Positions 1 through 9,489 of a DNA stretch of 64,000 bases are shown piece by piece. The position numbers and the translations under genes were made by a program. The DNA is taken from contig JACRNY010000005.1 of NCBI GenBank assembly GCA_016214695.1, forward strand, positions 1 to 64,000, in the 5' to 3' direction. The notes beneath the pieces were generated by a model that saw only the letters and a list, made by a program, of their open reading frames with translations, did not search any database and was not told where the DNA came from. Each line of letters begins with the position of its first letter. Position 1 is the stretch's first letter. This DNA is from Nitrosomonadales bacterium. Its GTDB lineage: Bacteria; Pseudomonadota; Gammaproteobacteria; Burkholderiales; Gallionellaceae.

Positions 1-135
1 CTTGGCTTCGCCACCGAACTTCTTCGACAGTACGGTCGTGATCGCCGCTGTCAGGGTGGTCTTGCCGTGGTCCACGTGGCCGATCGTGCCCACGTTCACG
101 TGCGGCTTCGTACGTTCAAATTTGCTCTTTGCCAT
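1..135 (-). CDS. tuf: Elongation factor Tu, N-terminal part (cut by window edge)
   Basis: This is the first 45 codons of EF-Tu, the GTPase that brings aminoacyl-tRNA to the ribosome. The ATG is at 135 and the frame runs off the left edge. The opening [17 protein letters not shown] and the P-loop [10 protein letters not shown] are diagnostic. It lies last in a run tRNA-Tyr, tRNA-Gly, tRNA-Thr, tuf, the same arrangement as the tufB operon of enterobacteria, so it is probably cotranscribed with the tRNAs. The rest of the gene is outside the window. Confidence 0.97.
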   Translation of the reverse strand, partial: MAKSKFERTKPHVNVGTIGHVDHGKTTLTAAITTVLSKKFGGEAK

Positions 136-177
136 GATTTATCCCCTATCAATGCCAAACGTTAATCATAAAAAACT

Positions 178-252
<75 letters not shown>

Positions 253-263
253 ATGCTAAAAAC

Positions 264-337
264 TGGAGCGGGTGAAGGGAATCGAACCCTCGTCATAAGC
301 TTGGAAGGCTTCTGCTCTACCATTGAGCTACACCCGC
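264..337 (-). tRNA. tRNA-Gly (TCC anticodon)
   Basis: The minus strand gives acceptor GCGGGTG/CACCCGC, a GCTC/GAGC D arm, anticodon loop CTTCCAA with anticodon TCC, a T loop TTCGATT and an encoded CCA. It is the middle member of the tRNA-tuf transcript. Confidence 0.96.
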
Positions 338-388
338 AAAACCCAACACCAGCCCGCTAAAACCTACTAAACAGCAACCTTCAAAATC

Positions 389-473
389 TGGTGGAGGGGG
401 AAGGATTCGAACCTTCGTACTCTAAGAGGGCAGATTTACAGTCTGCTGCCTTTAACCACTCGGCCACCCCTCC
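389..473 (-). tRNA. tRNA-Tyr (GTA anticodon)
   Basis: The gene is 85 nt with the long variable arm expected of a class II tRNA. The acceptor is GGAGGGG/CCCCTCC, the anticodon stem-loop GCAGA-CTGTAAA-TCTGC carries anticodon GTA, and CCA is encoded. It is the promoter-proximal tRNA of the tuf operon. Confidence 0.96.
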
Positions 474-487
474 GAAAAGAGCGCGCG

Positions 488-516
488 ATTATCCATACAA
501 CCGCAAACCTTGTCAA
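488..516 (-). promoter_or_regulatory. Sigma-70 promoter of the tRNA-tuf operon, stringent type
   Basis: On the minus strand a perfect -35 TTGACA (516-511) is followed after exactly 17 nt by GATAAT (493-488, five of six consensus bases). The discriminator just downstream is CGCGCGC. A GC-rich discriminator is known from ppGpp-inhibited stable RNA promoters, so stringent control is inferred. Transcription should start near 481-479, a few bases before tRNA-Tyr. Confidence 0.8.
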
Positions 517-753
517 AGGGAATCTACAGATATACAGCAAAAAACAGGCCATTCCCTGCCACAACTCGCTTTACGCGCGAGGCAACTCGGGCGGTGTCAC
601 TCGATTTCTCCAGGAGGCCTGTGGCGCCACGGCCAAGCTGCGCTTCTCTTTACTTCTGCCACGCCCTAAAGCCAGTGCATTTTCAGGGGTATCTGGGAGG
701 GTATATAGGCGCGAAGCGTCGTTACGGCGAACAACTCACCCGGGCGCCTGTCG
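517..753. other. Intergenic stretch between the tRNA promoter and radC
   Basis: About 240 nt without a credible gene. The overlapping ORFs here lack ribosome binding sites and recognisable domains. I see no clear intrinsic terminator for radC; the region may hold upstream activating sequence for the tRNA promoter, but no specific site can be named. Confidence 0.6.
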
Positions 754-1428
754 TCACAGCAACCCTCGCTCTGCAAACGACAGACAACCGGCACCAGCCA
801 CGATGAAATGATCCAGCACCCGCACATCGACCAGCGCAAGCGACTTCTTCAATTCCTCGGTCAGCAAACGGTCCGAATCGCTGGGTTCCGCGACGCCGCT
901 GGGATGATTGTGCGCGAAGATCACGGCAGCCGCATTGTGATGCAAGGCACGTTTCACCACTTCGCGCGGATACACGCTGGTCTGGGTCAAGGTACCGCGA
1001 AAGAGTTCTTCCGGCTCGATCACTCGGTGTTGCGCATCCAGAAAGATGGCAAGGAACACCTCCTGCTGGCGCGCTCGCAACAACAACTGCAGATAACTGC
1101 GCACCGCCCCCGGCGAGTTCAAGGCATCGCCCGTCCTTATCTCCTCATGCAGAGCCCGTCGCGCCATCTCCACGACAGCCTGTAACTGCACGAATTTCGC
1201 CCGCCCCATGCCGTGAATTTCACAGAATGCTTTTTCACTGGCCGCGAATAACTGCGTAAGGCTGCCAAATTGCGTCAGCAGTTCGCGCGCCAGATCGACC
1301 GCACTCTTGCCGACCACCCCGGTGCGCAGGAAGATAGCCAGCAATTCCGCATCGGAAAGCGCGGCAGCACCGCGCTCAACAAGCTTTTCTCTGGGCCGTT
1401 CGCCGGCAGGCCAATCCGTTATGCTCAT
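754..1428 (-). CDS. radC: RadC family JAB/MPN domain protein
   Basis: The 224-residue product has the usual RadC length and layout: an N-terminal helix-hairpin-helix part (opening around [12 protein letters not shown], with GMGRAKF near residue 74) and a C-terminal JAB1/MPN domain with the zinc-binding JAMM signature HNHPSG followed by SDSD near residues 173-184. The name is historical; a role in DNA repair was withdrawn for E. coli and the function is still unsettled. It is transcribed alone, towards the tRNA operon. In many genomes it sits beside coaBC and dut, which here lie about 600 nt away in the opposite orientation, with the hemerythrin gene between. Confidence 0.93.
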   Translation of the reverse strand: MSITDWPAGERPREKLVERGAAALSDAELLAIFLRTGVVGKSAVDLARELLTQFGSLTQLFAASEKAFCEIHGMGRAKFVQLQAVVEMARRALHEEIRTGDALNSPGAVRSYLQLLLRARQQEVFLAIFLDAQHRVIEPEELFRGTLTQTSVYPREVVKRALHHNAAAVIFAHNHPSGVAEPSDSDRLLTEELKKSLALVDVRVLDHFIVAGAGCLSFAERGLL

Positions 1429-1498
1429 ACCACTTTCTCCAATCCCATAGATAGAGTGTTATAGCGCCCCGCATGAAGGTCCCCGGCCCGTATTGTCT

Positions 1499-1903
1499 TC
1501 AGGTTGCACCGGTGACTTTTCTCACTGACTCGATATAGTCCCGATCCTCGCCCTTGATATGGCTGACAAGCCAGCCTTTGAGCATGCTCAGCAATACCTG
1601 GGACACATCTTCGCCCGCATTGGAACGCCCCCTGAGTACGGCGATCTTTCTCATGAAGAACTCGTGGGTTTGCTGGTGCGCTTTGAGACCGGCGAATCCG
1701 GCTTGCTGCATCAACTCCTCCTCGAACTCAAAGTGAGTGACCGTGTAATTGAGCACCCCTTCGATCACATGCTTGATCGCTTCCGTGTTGCCGCTCTGGA
1801 TCGCCGCGTCCAGTTCGTTGATGAAATTGACTATTTGCCGATGCTGACTGTCAATCGCCTGTATACCTGTCTCCAGTTCCGCCGACCATTCCATGCTCGC
1901 CAT
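1499..1903 (-). CDS. Bacteriohemerythrin
   Basis: A 134-residue single-domain hemerythrin. The di-iron ligands are all visible: H21 (DSQH), H57 and E61 (THFEFEE), H76 and H80 (AHQQTH), and H115 with D120 (HIKGED). Such soluble proteins bind O2 reversibly and are thought to store, deliver or sense oxygen in microaerobic bacteria. No extra signalling domain is attached, so it is a carrier or scavenger rather than a receptor. It is divergent from coaBC with a 124-nt gap that must hold both promoters. Confidence 0.93.
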   Translation of the reverse strand: MASMEWSAELETGIQAIDSQHRQIVNFINELDAAIQSGNTEAIKHVIEGVLNYTVTHFEFEEELMQQAGFAGLKAHQQTHEFFMRKIAVLRGRSNAGEDVSQVLLSMLKGWLVSHIKGEDRDYIESVRKVTGAT

Positions 1904-2027
1904 CGCTCCTCCCCATGTTTACTTATAGTTCTAATACGCCTATCGAACACGCTCCCGTCATATGATCTGAAACCACTCCCTTGCTTCGATTACTCTCACC
2001 GCATCTTTCTAGTAAGATGCCGGCATT

Positions 2028-3224
2028 ATGGAACAAGCTCAGCAAAAGCGCATCGTGCTCGGCATCACCGGCGGTATCGCCGCCTACAAGGCCGCGGAAT
2101 TTGCTCGACTATTGGTGAAACAGGGGGTCGATGTACAGGTGGCGATGACCGAGGCGGCAACGCATTTCATCACACCCGCCACGATGCAGGCGCTCAGCGG
2201 ACATCCGGTACTGATCGACCAATGGCAGGACGACAAGGGAATGGCGCACATCCACTCCAGCCGCATCGCCGATGCCATCGTGATCGCTCCCGCCACCGCG
2301 GACTTCATCGCCAAACTGGCAACCGGCCTGGCCGATGATCTGCTCTCCACCCTGTGCCTGGCGCGCGACTGCCCCTTGCTGGTCGCCCCCGCGATGAACA
2401 AACAGATGTGGTCGAATGCCGCGACGCAACGCAACGTGCAGCAACTCGCCGCCGACGGTGTGACCCTGCTCGGCCCGGCGAGCGGCGCGCAGGCCTGCGG
2501 CGAAGAAGGCATGGGGCGCATGCTGGAAGCGGAAGAACTGGCAGATGGACTCCTCGCCATCCTGAACAGCAGCAAGACTGACGAACTGAAAGGCGTGAAG
2601 GTTCTCATCACCGCCGGGCCGACCTATGAACCCATCGACGCGGTGCGCGGCATCACCAATCGCAGCAGCGGCAAGATGGGCTATGCCATCGCGCAGGCGG
2701 CGCTGGAGATGGGGGCTCAGGTCACACTGGTCTCGGGTCCGACCGCGCTGAGCGCACCTGCAGGAGCACAACTGGTGAGCATCACCAGCGCCGCCGAGAT
2801 GTTCGAAGCGGTGAAGCGGGCGTCAGCACAGAACGACATGTTCATCGGCGTGGCCGCAGTGGCCGATTACAGGGTCGCACAGCCCAACGAGCAGAAGATC
2901 AAAAAGAGTGAAGCATCGCTGACGCTGGAACTCGTTCCCAACCCGGACATCCTCTCTTATGTCGCCAGCCTCCCCGCGCCCCCGTTCTGCGTGGGTTTTG
3001 CCGCTGAGAGCGAGAAACTGCGCGAACACGCGACAGAGAAACGCAAAAAGAAGAACATCCCGCTGCTGGCCGCCAATCTGGCACAAAGCGCCATCGGCGC
3101 GGACGATAACGAGATCATCCTGTTTGACGATGCCGGCGAGCATGTTTTGCCGCGTGCCGACAAACTCACTCTGGCACGAGCGTTGTTGCGCCATGCCGCC
3201 TCGCTTTACAAGAAAGGGAAATGA
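2028..3224 (+). CDS. coaBC: Bifunctional phosphopantothenoylcysteine decarboxylase / phosphopantothenate-cysteine ligase
   Basis: CoaBC makes 4'-phosphopantetheine in coenzyme A synthesis by coupling cysteine to phosphopantothenate (CoaB) and decarboxylating it (CoaC). The N-terminal flavoprotein half opens with [13 protein letters not shown] and carries the PxMNxxMW signature as APAMNKQMW near residue 122. The CoaB half starts near residue 190 with [18 protein letters not shown] and contains [10 protein letters not shown]. The 398-residue length is normal. The gene ends in TGA at 3222-3224, one base before the dut start codon, so the two are cotranscribed. Confidence 0.97.
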   Translation: MEQAQQKRIVLGITGGIAAYKAAEFARLLVKQGVDVQVAMTEAATHFITPATMQALSGHPVLIDQWQDDKGMAHIHSSRIADAIVIAPATADFIAKLATGLADDLLSTLCLARDCPLLVAPAMNKQMWSNAATQRNVQQLAADGVTLLGPASGAQACGEEGMGRMLEAEELADGLLAILNSSKTDELKGVKVLITAGPTYEPIDAVRGITNRSSGKMGYAIAQAALEMGAQVTLVSGPTALSAPAGAQLVSITSAAEMFEAVKRASAQNDMFIGVAAVADYRVAQPNEQKIKKSEASLTLELVPNPDILSYVASLPAPPFCVGFAAESEKLREHATEKRKKKNIPLLAANLAQSAIGADDNEIILFDDAGEHVLPRADKLTLARALLRHAASLYKKGK

Positions 3225-3225
3225 A

Positions 3226-3675
3226 ATGAAGAAAGTGGATGTGAAGGTACTTGACCCGCGCTTGCACGAACACCCGCCCGCCTATGCCACGCCCGGTTCC
3301 GCCGGTATCGACCTGCGCGCCTGCATCGACGGCAGCATGACCATCCAGCCCGGCCAATGCGAACTCATCCCCAGCGGTATCGCTCTGCATCTGAACGACC
3401 CACACTATGCCGCAATGATCCTGCCGCGCTCCGGCTTGGGCCACAAGCATGGCATCGTGCTGGGCAATCTGGTCGGGCTGATCGACTCGGACTACCAGGG
3501 CCAGATCTTCATCTCGATCTGGAACCGCGGCCACCATCCTTTCCAGCTCATGCCGATGGAGCGTATCGCGCAACTGGTCGTCGTCCCTGTGGCACAGGTG
3601 CAATTCAACATCGTCGAGGAGTTCCCGATGAGCCAGCGCGGATCGAACGGCTTCGGCAGTAGCGGCAAGCACTGA
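3226..3675 (+). CDS. dut: dUTP diphosphatase
   Basis: The 149-residue trimeric dUTPase hydrolyses dUTP to dUMP and PPi, limiting uracil in DNA and feeding dTMP synthesis. Conserved motifs appear in order: AGIDLRAC (motif 1), PRSGLG (motif 2), GLIDSDYQG (motif 3), RIAQLV (motif 4) and the P-loop-like tail [10 protein letters not shown] (motif 5). The ATG at 3226 is chosen because it begins [12 protein letters not shown] and directly follows the coaBC stop; the GGGAAATGAA overlapping that stop acts as its ribosome binding region. Confidence 0.97.
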   Translation: MKKVDVKVLDPRLHEHPPAYATPGSAGIDLRACIDGSMTIQPGQCELIPSGIALHLNDPHYAAMILPRSGLGHKHGIVLGNLVGLIDSDYQGQIFISIWNRGHHPFQLMPMERIAQLVVVPVAQVQFNIVEEFPMSQRGSNGFGSSGKH

Positions 3676-3690
3676 GCTTTCTCACCCCGA

Positions 3691-3719
3691 TAAAAAGCCC
3701 GCTTCTGGCGGGCTTTTTA
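3691..3719. terminator. Bidirectional intrinsic terminator after dut
   Basis: The hairpin AAAAAGCCCGC-TTCTG-GCGGGCTTTTT has A and T tracts on both sides, so it can end coaBC-dut on the plus strand and the convergent lipoprotein gene on the minus strand. Confidence 0.92.
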
Positions 3720-3739
3720 TTTTTGCATCACTCCGCTGC

Positions 3740-4678
3740 TCACTTTTCCAGCTGCATTTCCAGTTCCGTCGTCTCGCCCTTGCGCACTGCGACCTTCTCC
3801 GTTGCGGTTGCATGACCTTTCAGCCTGGCCTGCAGAGTGTGGATGCCGGGAGTCGCCTCGACATGGATCGGGGACAGTCCGTAATACACACCATCGAGAT
3901 ATATCTTGGCGCGTGCGGGTTCGGTGCTCACCGACAACTGGCCATTGCTTGCTGCCGGCATCGTCGGTGTGGGCGTATTCGGCACTGGCGTGCGGATACC
4001 CGGGGTCGAGTAGACCGTCACTCCCGGGATCGCTTTGGTTCCCGGCGTCAGATTGAACAGATCGCTGCGCGATGCCATCAGCGTCGCACTGATCGCCTCC
4101 GTGGTCTTGCCCGACACGACATCGAGTTCATGGTGCAGATAGTTCGCGATGTCCTCCTTGTCGTTGCCGGAAACACCCGCAAAACGGTCACTCTTCTGCA
4201 CCACCTCGCCGGACCAGACCACTTTGCCGCTGGCGAGCTCTTTCAGTGTCGTTTCCACGGAGATCGACACATAGTCGCGTTCCTTGGCATCGATGCTGAG
4301 CTCCCTGACCACTCCGCTCAACTCGAACAAAGCCGCATTGTCGTCGCGCCCCAGCATCTGGAAGCCCGCATCGTCGAGACGCTTGGTGATCGAGTCGGCC
4401 ACAACCTCTTTGACATCGCGATCCAGCCGTATCTCCGTCCCGCTCAGGCCAGCCACCCTGACCTTCGCGACCCCGACCTTGCGGGCATCGCCGACCTTGC
4501 GTTCGTCGGTGTAACCCGCAACGCGTATCGACGCTGCGTACTTCACTTTGGGCGCATCCGGGTTCGGCTGCTGACTTTCGCGAATGCTGATCTCGTTGCT
4601 GCCATCCAGCATGCCGGAGCAGCCTGCCAGAAAAGCTCCCGCCACAACTGCAATCAGATATTTGGCCAAACGACTCAT
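3740..4678 (-). CDS. YajG-like / PEGA domain lipoprotein
   Basis: The product is a 312-residue lipoprotein. The ATG at 4678 gives a clean signal peptide MSRLAKYLIAVVAG followed by lipobox LAGC; the nine codons upstream in the frame are not needed, and GGGTGGGGGTG precedes the chosen start. Residues about 40-190 resemble YajG/FlgO-type lipoproteins (TKRLDDAGFQM, SVETTLKE, VVWSGEVVQKSDR). A Pro/Thr linker (PTPTMP) leads to a C-terminal PEGA domain with STEPARAKIYLDG and YGLSP. PEGA domains are usually surface or envelope binding modules. The function is unknown; an envelope structural or assembly role is inferred. Confidence 0.75.
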   Translation of the reverse strand: MSRLAKYLIAVVAGAFLAGCSGMLDGSNEISIRESQQPNPDAPKVKYAASIRVAGYTDERKVGDARKVGVAKVRVAGLSGTEIRLDRDVKEVVADSITKRLDDAGFQMLGRDDNAALFELSGVVRELSIDAKERDYVSISVETTLKELASGKVVWSGEVVQKSDRFAGVSGNDKEDIANYLHHELDVVSGKTTEAISATLMASRSDLFNLTPGTKAIPGVTVYSTPGIRTPVPNTPTPTMPAASNGQLSVSTEPARAKIYLDGVYYGLSPIHVEATPGIHTLQARLKGHATATEKVAVRKGETTELEMQLEK

Positions 4679-4744
4679 CACACCCCCACCCGGATTAGCA
4701 TTCACATGCCCATGCCCGCAACAGGCATGGGGCTCGATTACTTC

Positions 4745-5341
4745 TTACTTCGCGCGCACCTTGGCATCGATCGCGGCGAACACTTTTGCCACCTCGGTCG
4801 TGCCGATCTGGACACCCAGCTGTCGGGCGATCTGTGTGGCAGAGAACAAACCGCACACCGTCTGGCTTCCATCCGCATTGTTTTCAACCACCAGCGCGTG
4901 CTGGCGTCCGACGACCGTCAGCATGGCGAGGACATTTCCCACCTTGGACTTAAGCACATCTTCCAGCAGGGACGCCGACATCTCGCGGACCACCGACATC
5001 ACATCGCGCACCAGGATATCGGCGTGCGTTCCGCCCATCTGCTGCAGGAAACGTACGGGCCTGTCGCCCAATACATCGGTCGCCGTCAATACACCGCAAA
5101 CCTTGTCGGAGTCGTCCGTTACCAGCAGCATCCGGACGCCGTAACGGATCATCTTCGCATTCGCCTTATCCAGGGGGGTCTTGGCGCGCACATTGAGGAC
5201 CGAGACCTTGCGCAGGTCGGTCATCACGTTGACTGCGGGGTCCTCCAGGGTGACGTGCTCAGGCAACACCTGCGTCGGTCTGGCGATATCCGTACCGGAT
5301 TTGAACGGGTGACTGGTCAATGCTGTGAAACTCTTCGTCAT
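4745..5341 (-). CDS. CBS domain pair protein
   Basis: A 198-residue soluble protein made essentially of two CBS motifs (residues about 38-95 and 108-180: VMTDLRKVSVLNVRAKTPL, GVLTATDVLGDRPV, VRDVMSV, GLFSATQIARQLG). CBS pairs bind adenosine nucleotides and regulate partners. No catalytic domain is attached, so its partner is unknown. It starts three bases after the end of rppH on the same strand, with GGAGAG before the ATG, so the two are probably cotranscribed. Confidence 0.82.
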   Translation of the reverse strand: MTKSFTALTSHPFKSGTDIARPTQVLPEHVTLEDPAVNVMTDLRKVSVLNVRAKTPLDKANAKMIRYGVRMLLVTDDSDKVCGVLTATDVLGDRPVRFLQQMGGTHADILVRDVMSVVREMSASLLEDVLKSKVGNVLAMLTVVGRQHALVVENNADGSQTVCGLFSATQIARQLGVQIGTTEVAKVFAAIDAKVRAK

Positions 5342-5343
5342 TA

Positions 5344-5898
5344 TTACTCTCCTTGGATTGACTGCCTGGTTTCTTCCTTACTGCCTGAAGTCTTTCTGAT
5401 CGACTCCTTTTGCCCACCACTCTTCAGAGCCGGTAAAAAACGCACCAACTCGTTCAGAGCCATACGGTACACCTCACGCTTGAATTCGATCACCCCATCC
5501 AGCTCGACCCAATAATCGGTCCAGCGCCACGCATCGAACTCCGGATGTTCCGACGCCCGCAACGAGACATCGCAATCGCGGCCTACCAGTCGCAACAGGA
5601 ACCATATCTGCTTCTGCCCCTTGTAGTTTCCGCGCGATTCGCGCTTGACCCAAGTCTGCGGTACCTCATAACGCATCCAATCGCGGGTACGTCCCAATAT
5701 CTGGACGTGACAGGATTGCAACCCGACTTCCTCCTGCAACTCCCGGTACATCGCCTGTTCCGGTGTTTCTCCGTGCTGGATACCGCCCTGCGGAAACTGC
5801 CACGCATCCTGCCTGATGCGCTTACCCCAGAAAACCTGATTCTTTGCGTTAGTCAGAATGATACCGACGTTCGGGCGATAACCTTCTCGGTCAATCAT
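5344..5898 (-). CDS. rppH: RNA pyrophosphohydrolase (Nudix)
   Basis: RppH removes pyrophosphate from the 5' triphosphate end of mRNA, exposing it to RNase E. The Nudix box is complete: [17 protein letters not shown] followed by QEEVGL. The start at 5898 is preferred because it gives the family opening [15 protein letters not shown], with GGGGCG seven bases upstream; an upstream in-frame extension to 6036 is unlikely because it would run through the divergent proS promoter region. The product is 184 residues with a charged Lys/Ser-rich tail. Confidence 0.92.
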   Translation of the reverse strand: MIDREGYRPNVGIILTNAKNQVFWGKRIRQDAWQFPQGGIQHGETPEQAMYRELQEEVGLQSCHVQILGRTRDWMRYEVPQTWVKRESRGNYKGQKQIWFLLRLVGRDCDVSLRASEHPEFDAWRWTDYWVELDGVIEFKREVYRMALNELVRFLPALKSGGQKESIRKTSGSKEETRQSIQGE

Positions 5899-6034
5899 GA
5901 TTCGCCCCATACTGTTTTTCGATGGCCCGATTGTTCCATATTTCAGCACCCCTGAAAAGAACAAAGGCGGAAGCGGCGCGCCAGACGTGGATATTTCACT
6001 GTAAAATCCGCGCCTCATCAAACAAGGAAGCATC

Positions 6035-7744
6035 ATGCGCGTTTCTCAATTCTTCATCTCCACCCTCAAGGAAGCTCCTTCCGAAGCCGAGTTGCCCAGC
6101 CATCGCCTGATGCTGCGCGCCGGCTATATCCGCAAACTCGCCAGCGGCCTTTACACCTGGATGCCACTGGGCTTGCGCGCACTGCGCAAGGTCGAGGCAG
6201 TGGTGCGCGAAGAAATGGACAAGAGCGGCGGCATCGAACTGCTGATGCCAGCGGTGCAACCCGCCGAACTGTGGCAGGAGACCGGCCGCTGGGAAGTGTT
6301 CGGTCCGCAGATGCTGAAGATCAAAGACCGCCACGACAACCAGTTCTGCTTCGGCCCCACCCACGAAGAAGTCATCACCGACATCGCGCGCCGCGAGGTG
6401 AAGAGCTACCGCCAGTTGCCGCTGAACTTCTACCAGATCCAGACCAAGTTCCGCGACGAGGTACGCCCGCGCTTCGGCGTGATGCGCGCGCGCGAGTTCG
6501 TGATGAAGGACGCCTATTCCTTCCACAGCAGCTTCGACAGCCTGGAACAGACCTACCGCGTGATGTACGACACCTACTCGCGCATCTTCACCCGCCTTGG
6601 CCTGCAGTTCCGCGCTGTGGCAGCAGACACCGGCGCCATCGGCGGCTCCGGCTCGCATGAGTTCCATGTATTGGCCGACTCCGGCGAGGACGGCCTGGCG
6701 TTCTGTCCGAACTCGGATTACGCCGCCAACGTGGAACTGGCCGAAGCGCTCGCACCGACCACACCGCGCGCCGCCGCAAGCGAACCCATGCGCGATGTCT
6801 CCACCCCCAGCCAGACCACTTGCGAAGATGTGGCGGCTTTGCTCGGCATCCCGCTGCAGCGCACGGTCAAGCTGCTGGCGATCATCGCCGGGGAAAAACT
6901 CGTCATCCTGCTGATCCGCGGCGACCACAGCTTGAACGAGATCAAGGTCAACAAGCTGCCGGGACTGGCCGATTTCCGCTTCGCGCGTGAAGACGAGATC
7001 CGCGCTTTCTTCAACTGCCCGCCCGGCTTCCTCGGTCCGGTCGGGATAGACCGCAGCAGGACACGCGTGATTGCGGACCGCACTGTCGCGGCAATGAGCG
7101 ATTTCGTGGCCGGCAGCAACAAGCCCAAGTTCCACACCGCCGGCATCAACTGGGGTCGCGACCTGCCGGAACCCGATCTGGTCGCCGACATCCGCAACGT
7201 GGTTGCAGGCGATCCGTCGCCCGACGGCAAGGGCACGCTGGAACTGTGCCGCGGCATCGAAGTGGGACATATCTTCCAGTTGCGCACCAAGTATTCCGAA
7301 GCGCTGCAAGCCACCTATCTGGATGAGAACGGCAAGGCACAGATCATGGAGATGGGCTGTTACGGCATCGGCGTGTCGCGCATCGTGGCCGCCGCCATCG
7401 AGCAGAACTTCGACGAGCGCGGCATCGCGCTGCCCGCCGGCATGGCGCCGTTCCAGGTCGCCATCGCGCCCATCGGCTACAAGAAGAGCAAAGCGGTGAG
7501 ACAGGCGGCCGACAAGCTGTATGCAGAGTTGACCGCCGCCGGCGTCGAAGTGCTGCTGGACGACCGCGATGAACGCCCCGGCGTGATGTTCGCCGACCTC
7601 GAGCTGATCGGCATCCCGCACCGCATCGTGATCGGCGACCGCGGACTGAAGGAAGGCAATGTGGAATATCAGGGGCGCAAGGACGATGCGGCTCAGGTCA
7701 TCCCCTTGCAAGATGTCGCCAAGCTCGTACAATCCAAGCTATGA
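6035..7744 (+). CDS. proS: Prolyl-tRNA synthetase, bacterial type
   Basis: The 569-residue class II synthetase charges tRNA-Pro. It begins [20 protein letters not shown], has motif 2 around [19 protein letters not shown] and a GIGVSR motif 3 near residue 447. A YbaK-type editing domain is inserted between motifs 2 and 3 (about residues 240-380, with [13 protein letters not shown]), which hydrolyses Ala-tRNA-Pro. The C-terminal anticodon-binding domain follows ([16 protein letters not shown]). Its last bases overlap the next gene by four (ATGA), indicating an operon with the transglycosylase. Confidence 0.98.
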   Translation: MRVSQFFISTLKEAPSEAELPSHRLMLRAGYIRKLASGLYTWMPLGLRALRKVEAVVREEMDKSGGIELLMPAVQPAELWQETGRWEVFGPQMLKIKDRHDNQFCFGPTHEEVITDIARREVKSYRQLPLNFYQIQTKFRDEVRPRFGVMRAREFVMKDAYSFHSSFDSLEQTYRVMYDTYSRIFTRLGLQFRAVAADTGAIGGSGSHEFHVLADSGEDGLAFCPNSDYAANVELAEALAPTTPRAAASEPMRDVSTPSQTTCEDVAALLGIPLQRTVKLLAIIAGEKLVILLIRGDHSLNEIKVNKLPGLADFRFAREDEIRAFFNCPPGFLGPVGIDRSRTRVIADRTVAAMSDFVAGSNKPKFHTAGINWGRDLPEPDLVADIRNVVAGDPSPDGKGTLELCRGIEVGHIFQLRTKYSEALQATYLDENGKAQIMEMGCYGIGVSRIVAAAIEQNFDERGIALPAGMAPFQVAIAPIGYKKSKAVRQAADKLYAELTAAGVEVLLDDRDERPGVMFADLELIGIPHRIVIGDRGLKEGNVEYQGRKDDAAQVIPLQDVAKLVQSKL

Positions 7745-8379
7745 GATTGAAAACATTCCGCAAATCCATGTCCCTTCTGTCGCTTGCGGCAGCGGGGCTG
7801 TGTTTTGCCGCGAATGTGCAGGCCGGGGCACAAAAAGAAGAAAAGCTTTCCGCCAGCGTACGCAGCATGCTGCATCGCGCCGTGGCGGATCAGGCCGCAC
7901 CCAAGCTGGCCTTCTCCTCGCAGCAGGAAGCGCAATTGTGGCTGGACGAGATGTCGCAACGGCTGGCCAAGCGCATACCGGACGCGGCCTACCGTTTCGA
8001 TTTCCTCAGCACGGTCCATTACGAGGCGATGCGCGCCGGACTCGACCCGCATCTGGTGCTGGGTTTGATCGAGGTGGAAAGCGGATTCAGGAAGTATGCG
8101 GTGTCGAAGGTCGGCGCACGCGGCTATATGCAAGTGATGCCGTTCTGGACCAAGGCGATCGGCACCAAGGACCAGAACCTGTTCCACCTGCGCACCAACC
8201 TGCGCTATGGCTGCACCATCCTGCGCTACTACCTGGACAAGGAAAAGGGCGATCTCTACCGGGCACTGGGACGCTACAACGGCAGCCTCGGCAAACCAGA
8301 ATATCCGAATCTGGTCAAAGCTGCCTGGCACAAGCACTGGAACAAACCGCAGAGTCCCACCCCGCGCAGCACCAGCTGA
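7741..8379 (+). CDS. Lytic transglycosylase, SLT domain
   Basis: A 212-residue exported peptidoglycan lyase. It has a signal peptide ([20 protein letters not shown] near residues 10-29) and an SLT domain with the catalytic Glu in [15 protein letters not shown], followed by [12 protein letters not shown] and the C-terminal ALGRYNGS motif. Such enzymes cleave the MurNAc-GlcNAc bond to form anhydro ends during wall growth or assembly of envelope machines. Translationally coupled to proS through a four-base overlap. Confidence 0.9.
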   Translation: MRLKTFRKSMSLLSLAAAGLCFAANVQAGAQKEEKLSASVRSMLHRAVADQAAPKLAFSSQQEAQLWLDEMSQRLAKRIPDAAYRFDFLSTVHYEAMRAGLDPHLVLGLIEVESGFRKYAVSKVGARGYMQVMPFWTKAIGTKDQNLFHLRTNLRYGCTILRYYLDKEKGDLYRALGRYNGSLGKPEYPNLVKAAWHKHWNKPQSPTPRSTS

Positions 8380-8385
8380 ACGCCT

Positions 8386-8850
8386 CTATTTTTTGCTCTT
8401 GTTTTTGATGTAGGACTCGACGCTGGCCCGCGTCACCATCCCTTGCTGATAGCTCACCAGTTTTCCCGAAGGATCGTACAGATACGAAGTCGGCAAGGCT
8501 TCGACTTCGCCGACCTGGGTCGCCATGGCGTAATCGCCGAAGACGATAGGATAGCTGACATTTTTCCTGGCAACGAACTCGACCACCGATTCCCTGGTGG
8601 AATCCAGAGCCACGCCGATCACCACCAGATCCGTCTTGCGGTGGGCTTCATGCAGCGCGATCAGATCGGGCATCTCCTCCAGACAGGGCGGACACCAGGT
8701 CGCCCAGAAATTGACCAGCACCCATTTGCCGCGATAATCGGACAGGCGTTGCGCCTGTCCCTGCATGTCCTTGAAGACGAAGCCCTGCGCGCCAACACTG
8801 CCCGCTGCCAGCAACAGGATCGCCGCGGACAGTATATGACGCCATCCCAT
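8386..8850 (-). CDS. TlpA-like periplasmic thioredoxin
   Basis: A 154-residue protein with a cleavable or anchoring N-terminal segment (ILSAAILLLAAGSVGAQG) and a TlpA/ResA fold: NFWATWCPPCLEEMPDL carries the redox pair C-P-P-C near residue 52, and EALPTSYLYDPSG holds the conserved cis-Pro. Family members reduce periplasmic disulfides, often for cytochrome c or copper centre maturation. It is translationally coupled (one-base overlap, ATGA) to the yqhA-like gene upstream. Confidence 0.9.
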   Translation of the reverse strand: MGWRHILSAAILLLAAGSVGAQGFVFKDMQGQAQRLSDYRGKWVLVNFWATWCPPCLEEMPDLIALHEAHRKTDLVVIGVALDSTRESVVEFVARKNVSYPIVFGDYAMATQVGEVEALPTSYLYDPSGKLVSYQQGMVTRASVESYIKNKSKK

Positions 8851-9422
8851 CAGTGCTTTTCCTCTTCGTCAGAACCGTCCTTGTCGCCATGTCCAGAGCC
8901 GTCGGCGGCATGCGTCCAGTACAGCGCCAGTGCGATCAGCGCGATGGCCGCACCGAAATAGACCAGATCGATCGGGGCAGCGATATGCATGCTCAAGGCC
9001 TCTTCGAACAGTGTCACGATCATGATCATCAGGATCACCTTGGCCAGGCGCGACTTCAGGTCGTCCAGGTTGTTGATCACCAATATCTTGCTGGAAGCCT
9101 TGCTGCCGTGCGCCTGATTGATGTCGCTGATGAACAGCTCGTACAAGCCGAGCGAGAAGATCAGCATAACCGTCGCCAGCAGGTAGCCGTCCACCACTTC
9201 GACGATATGCGACACGGTGGAGTCATGCAGCGCCTTGCGCGCTTCTTCGGTCATACCGGCGTCGGCATAGTGCATGGCATGCTGGAACAGGATGAACACA
9301 TCCACCGTTGCCATGTAGAAGATGGCAAAACCGGCGAGCAAACTGCCGATCACCGCCGTCAGGATGACGAAGCGGCTGTTCCACAGTGCGCCTTCAAACA
9401 GGCCTTCGAATAACTTGATCAT
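8850..9422 (-). CDS. YqhA/UPF0114 family inner-membrane protein
   Basis: The 190-residue protein has four predicted membrane segments (near residues 17-40, 75-95, 128-150 and 152-168) and the family pattern LFEGALWNSRFVILTAVIG at the start and LYELFISDIN in the middle. The C-terminus is a charged His/Asp/Glu tail (GHGDKDGSDEEEKH). The function of UPF0114 is unknown. It leads a two-gene operon with the TlpA-like thioredoxin. Confidence 0.85.
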   Translation of the reverse strand: MIKLFEGLFEGALWNSRFVILTAVIGSLLAGFAIFYMATVDVFILFQHAMHYADAGMTEEARKALHDSTVSHIVEVVDGYLLATVMLIFSLGLYELFISDINQAHGSKASSKILVINNLDDLKSRLAKVILMIMIVTLFEEALSMHIAAPIDLVYFGAAIALIALALYWTHAADGSGHGDKDGSDEEEKH

Positions 9423-9489
9423 TTTTCCTCCGAATCAACCAACGTGAAAGGCGCGCATTAAAGCGTAAAAGCGCATGCACGGCAATATC

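Noticed and set aside
510-806. ORFs between tRNA-Tyr and radC
   Set aside because: They cross the tRNA promoter or the radC end, lack ribosome binding sites and show no domain.
5996-7732. 578-codon minus-strand ORF
   Set aside because: Antisense to proS; no motif and no ribosome binding site.
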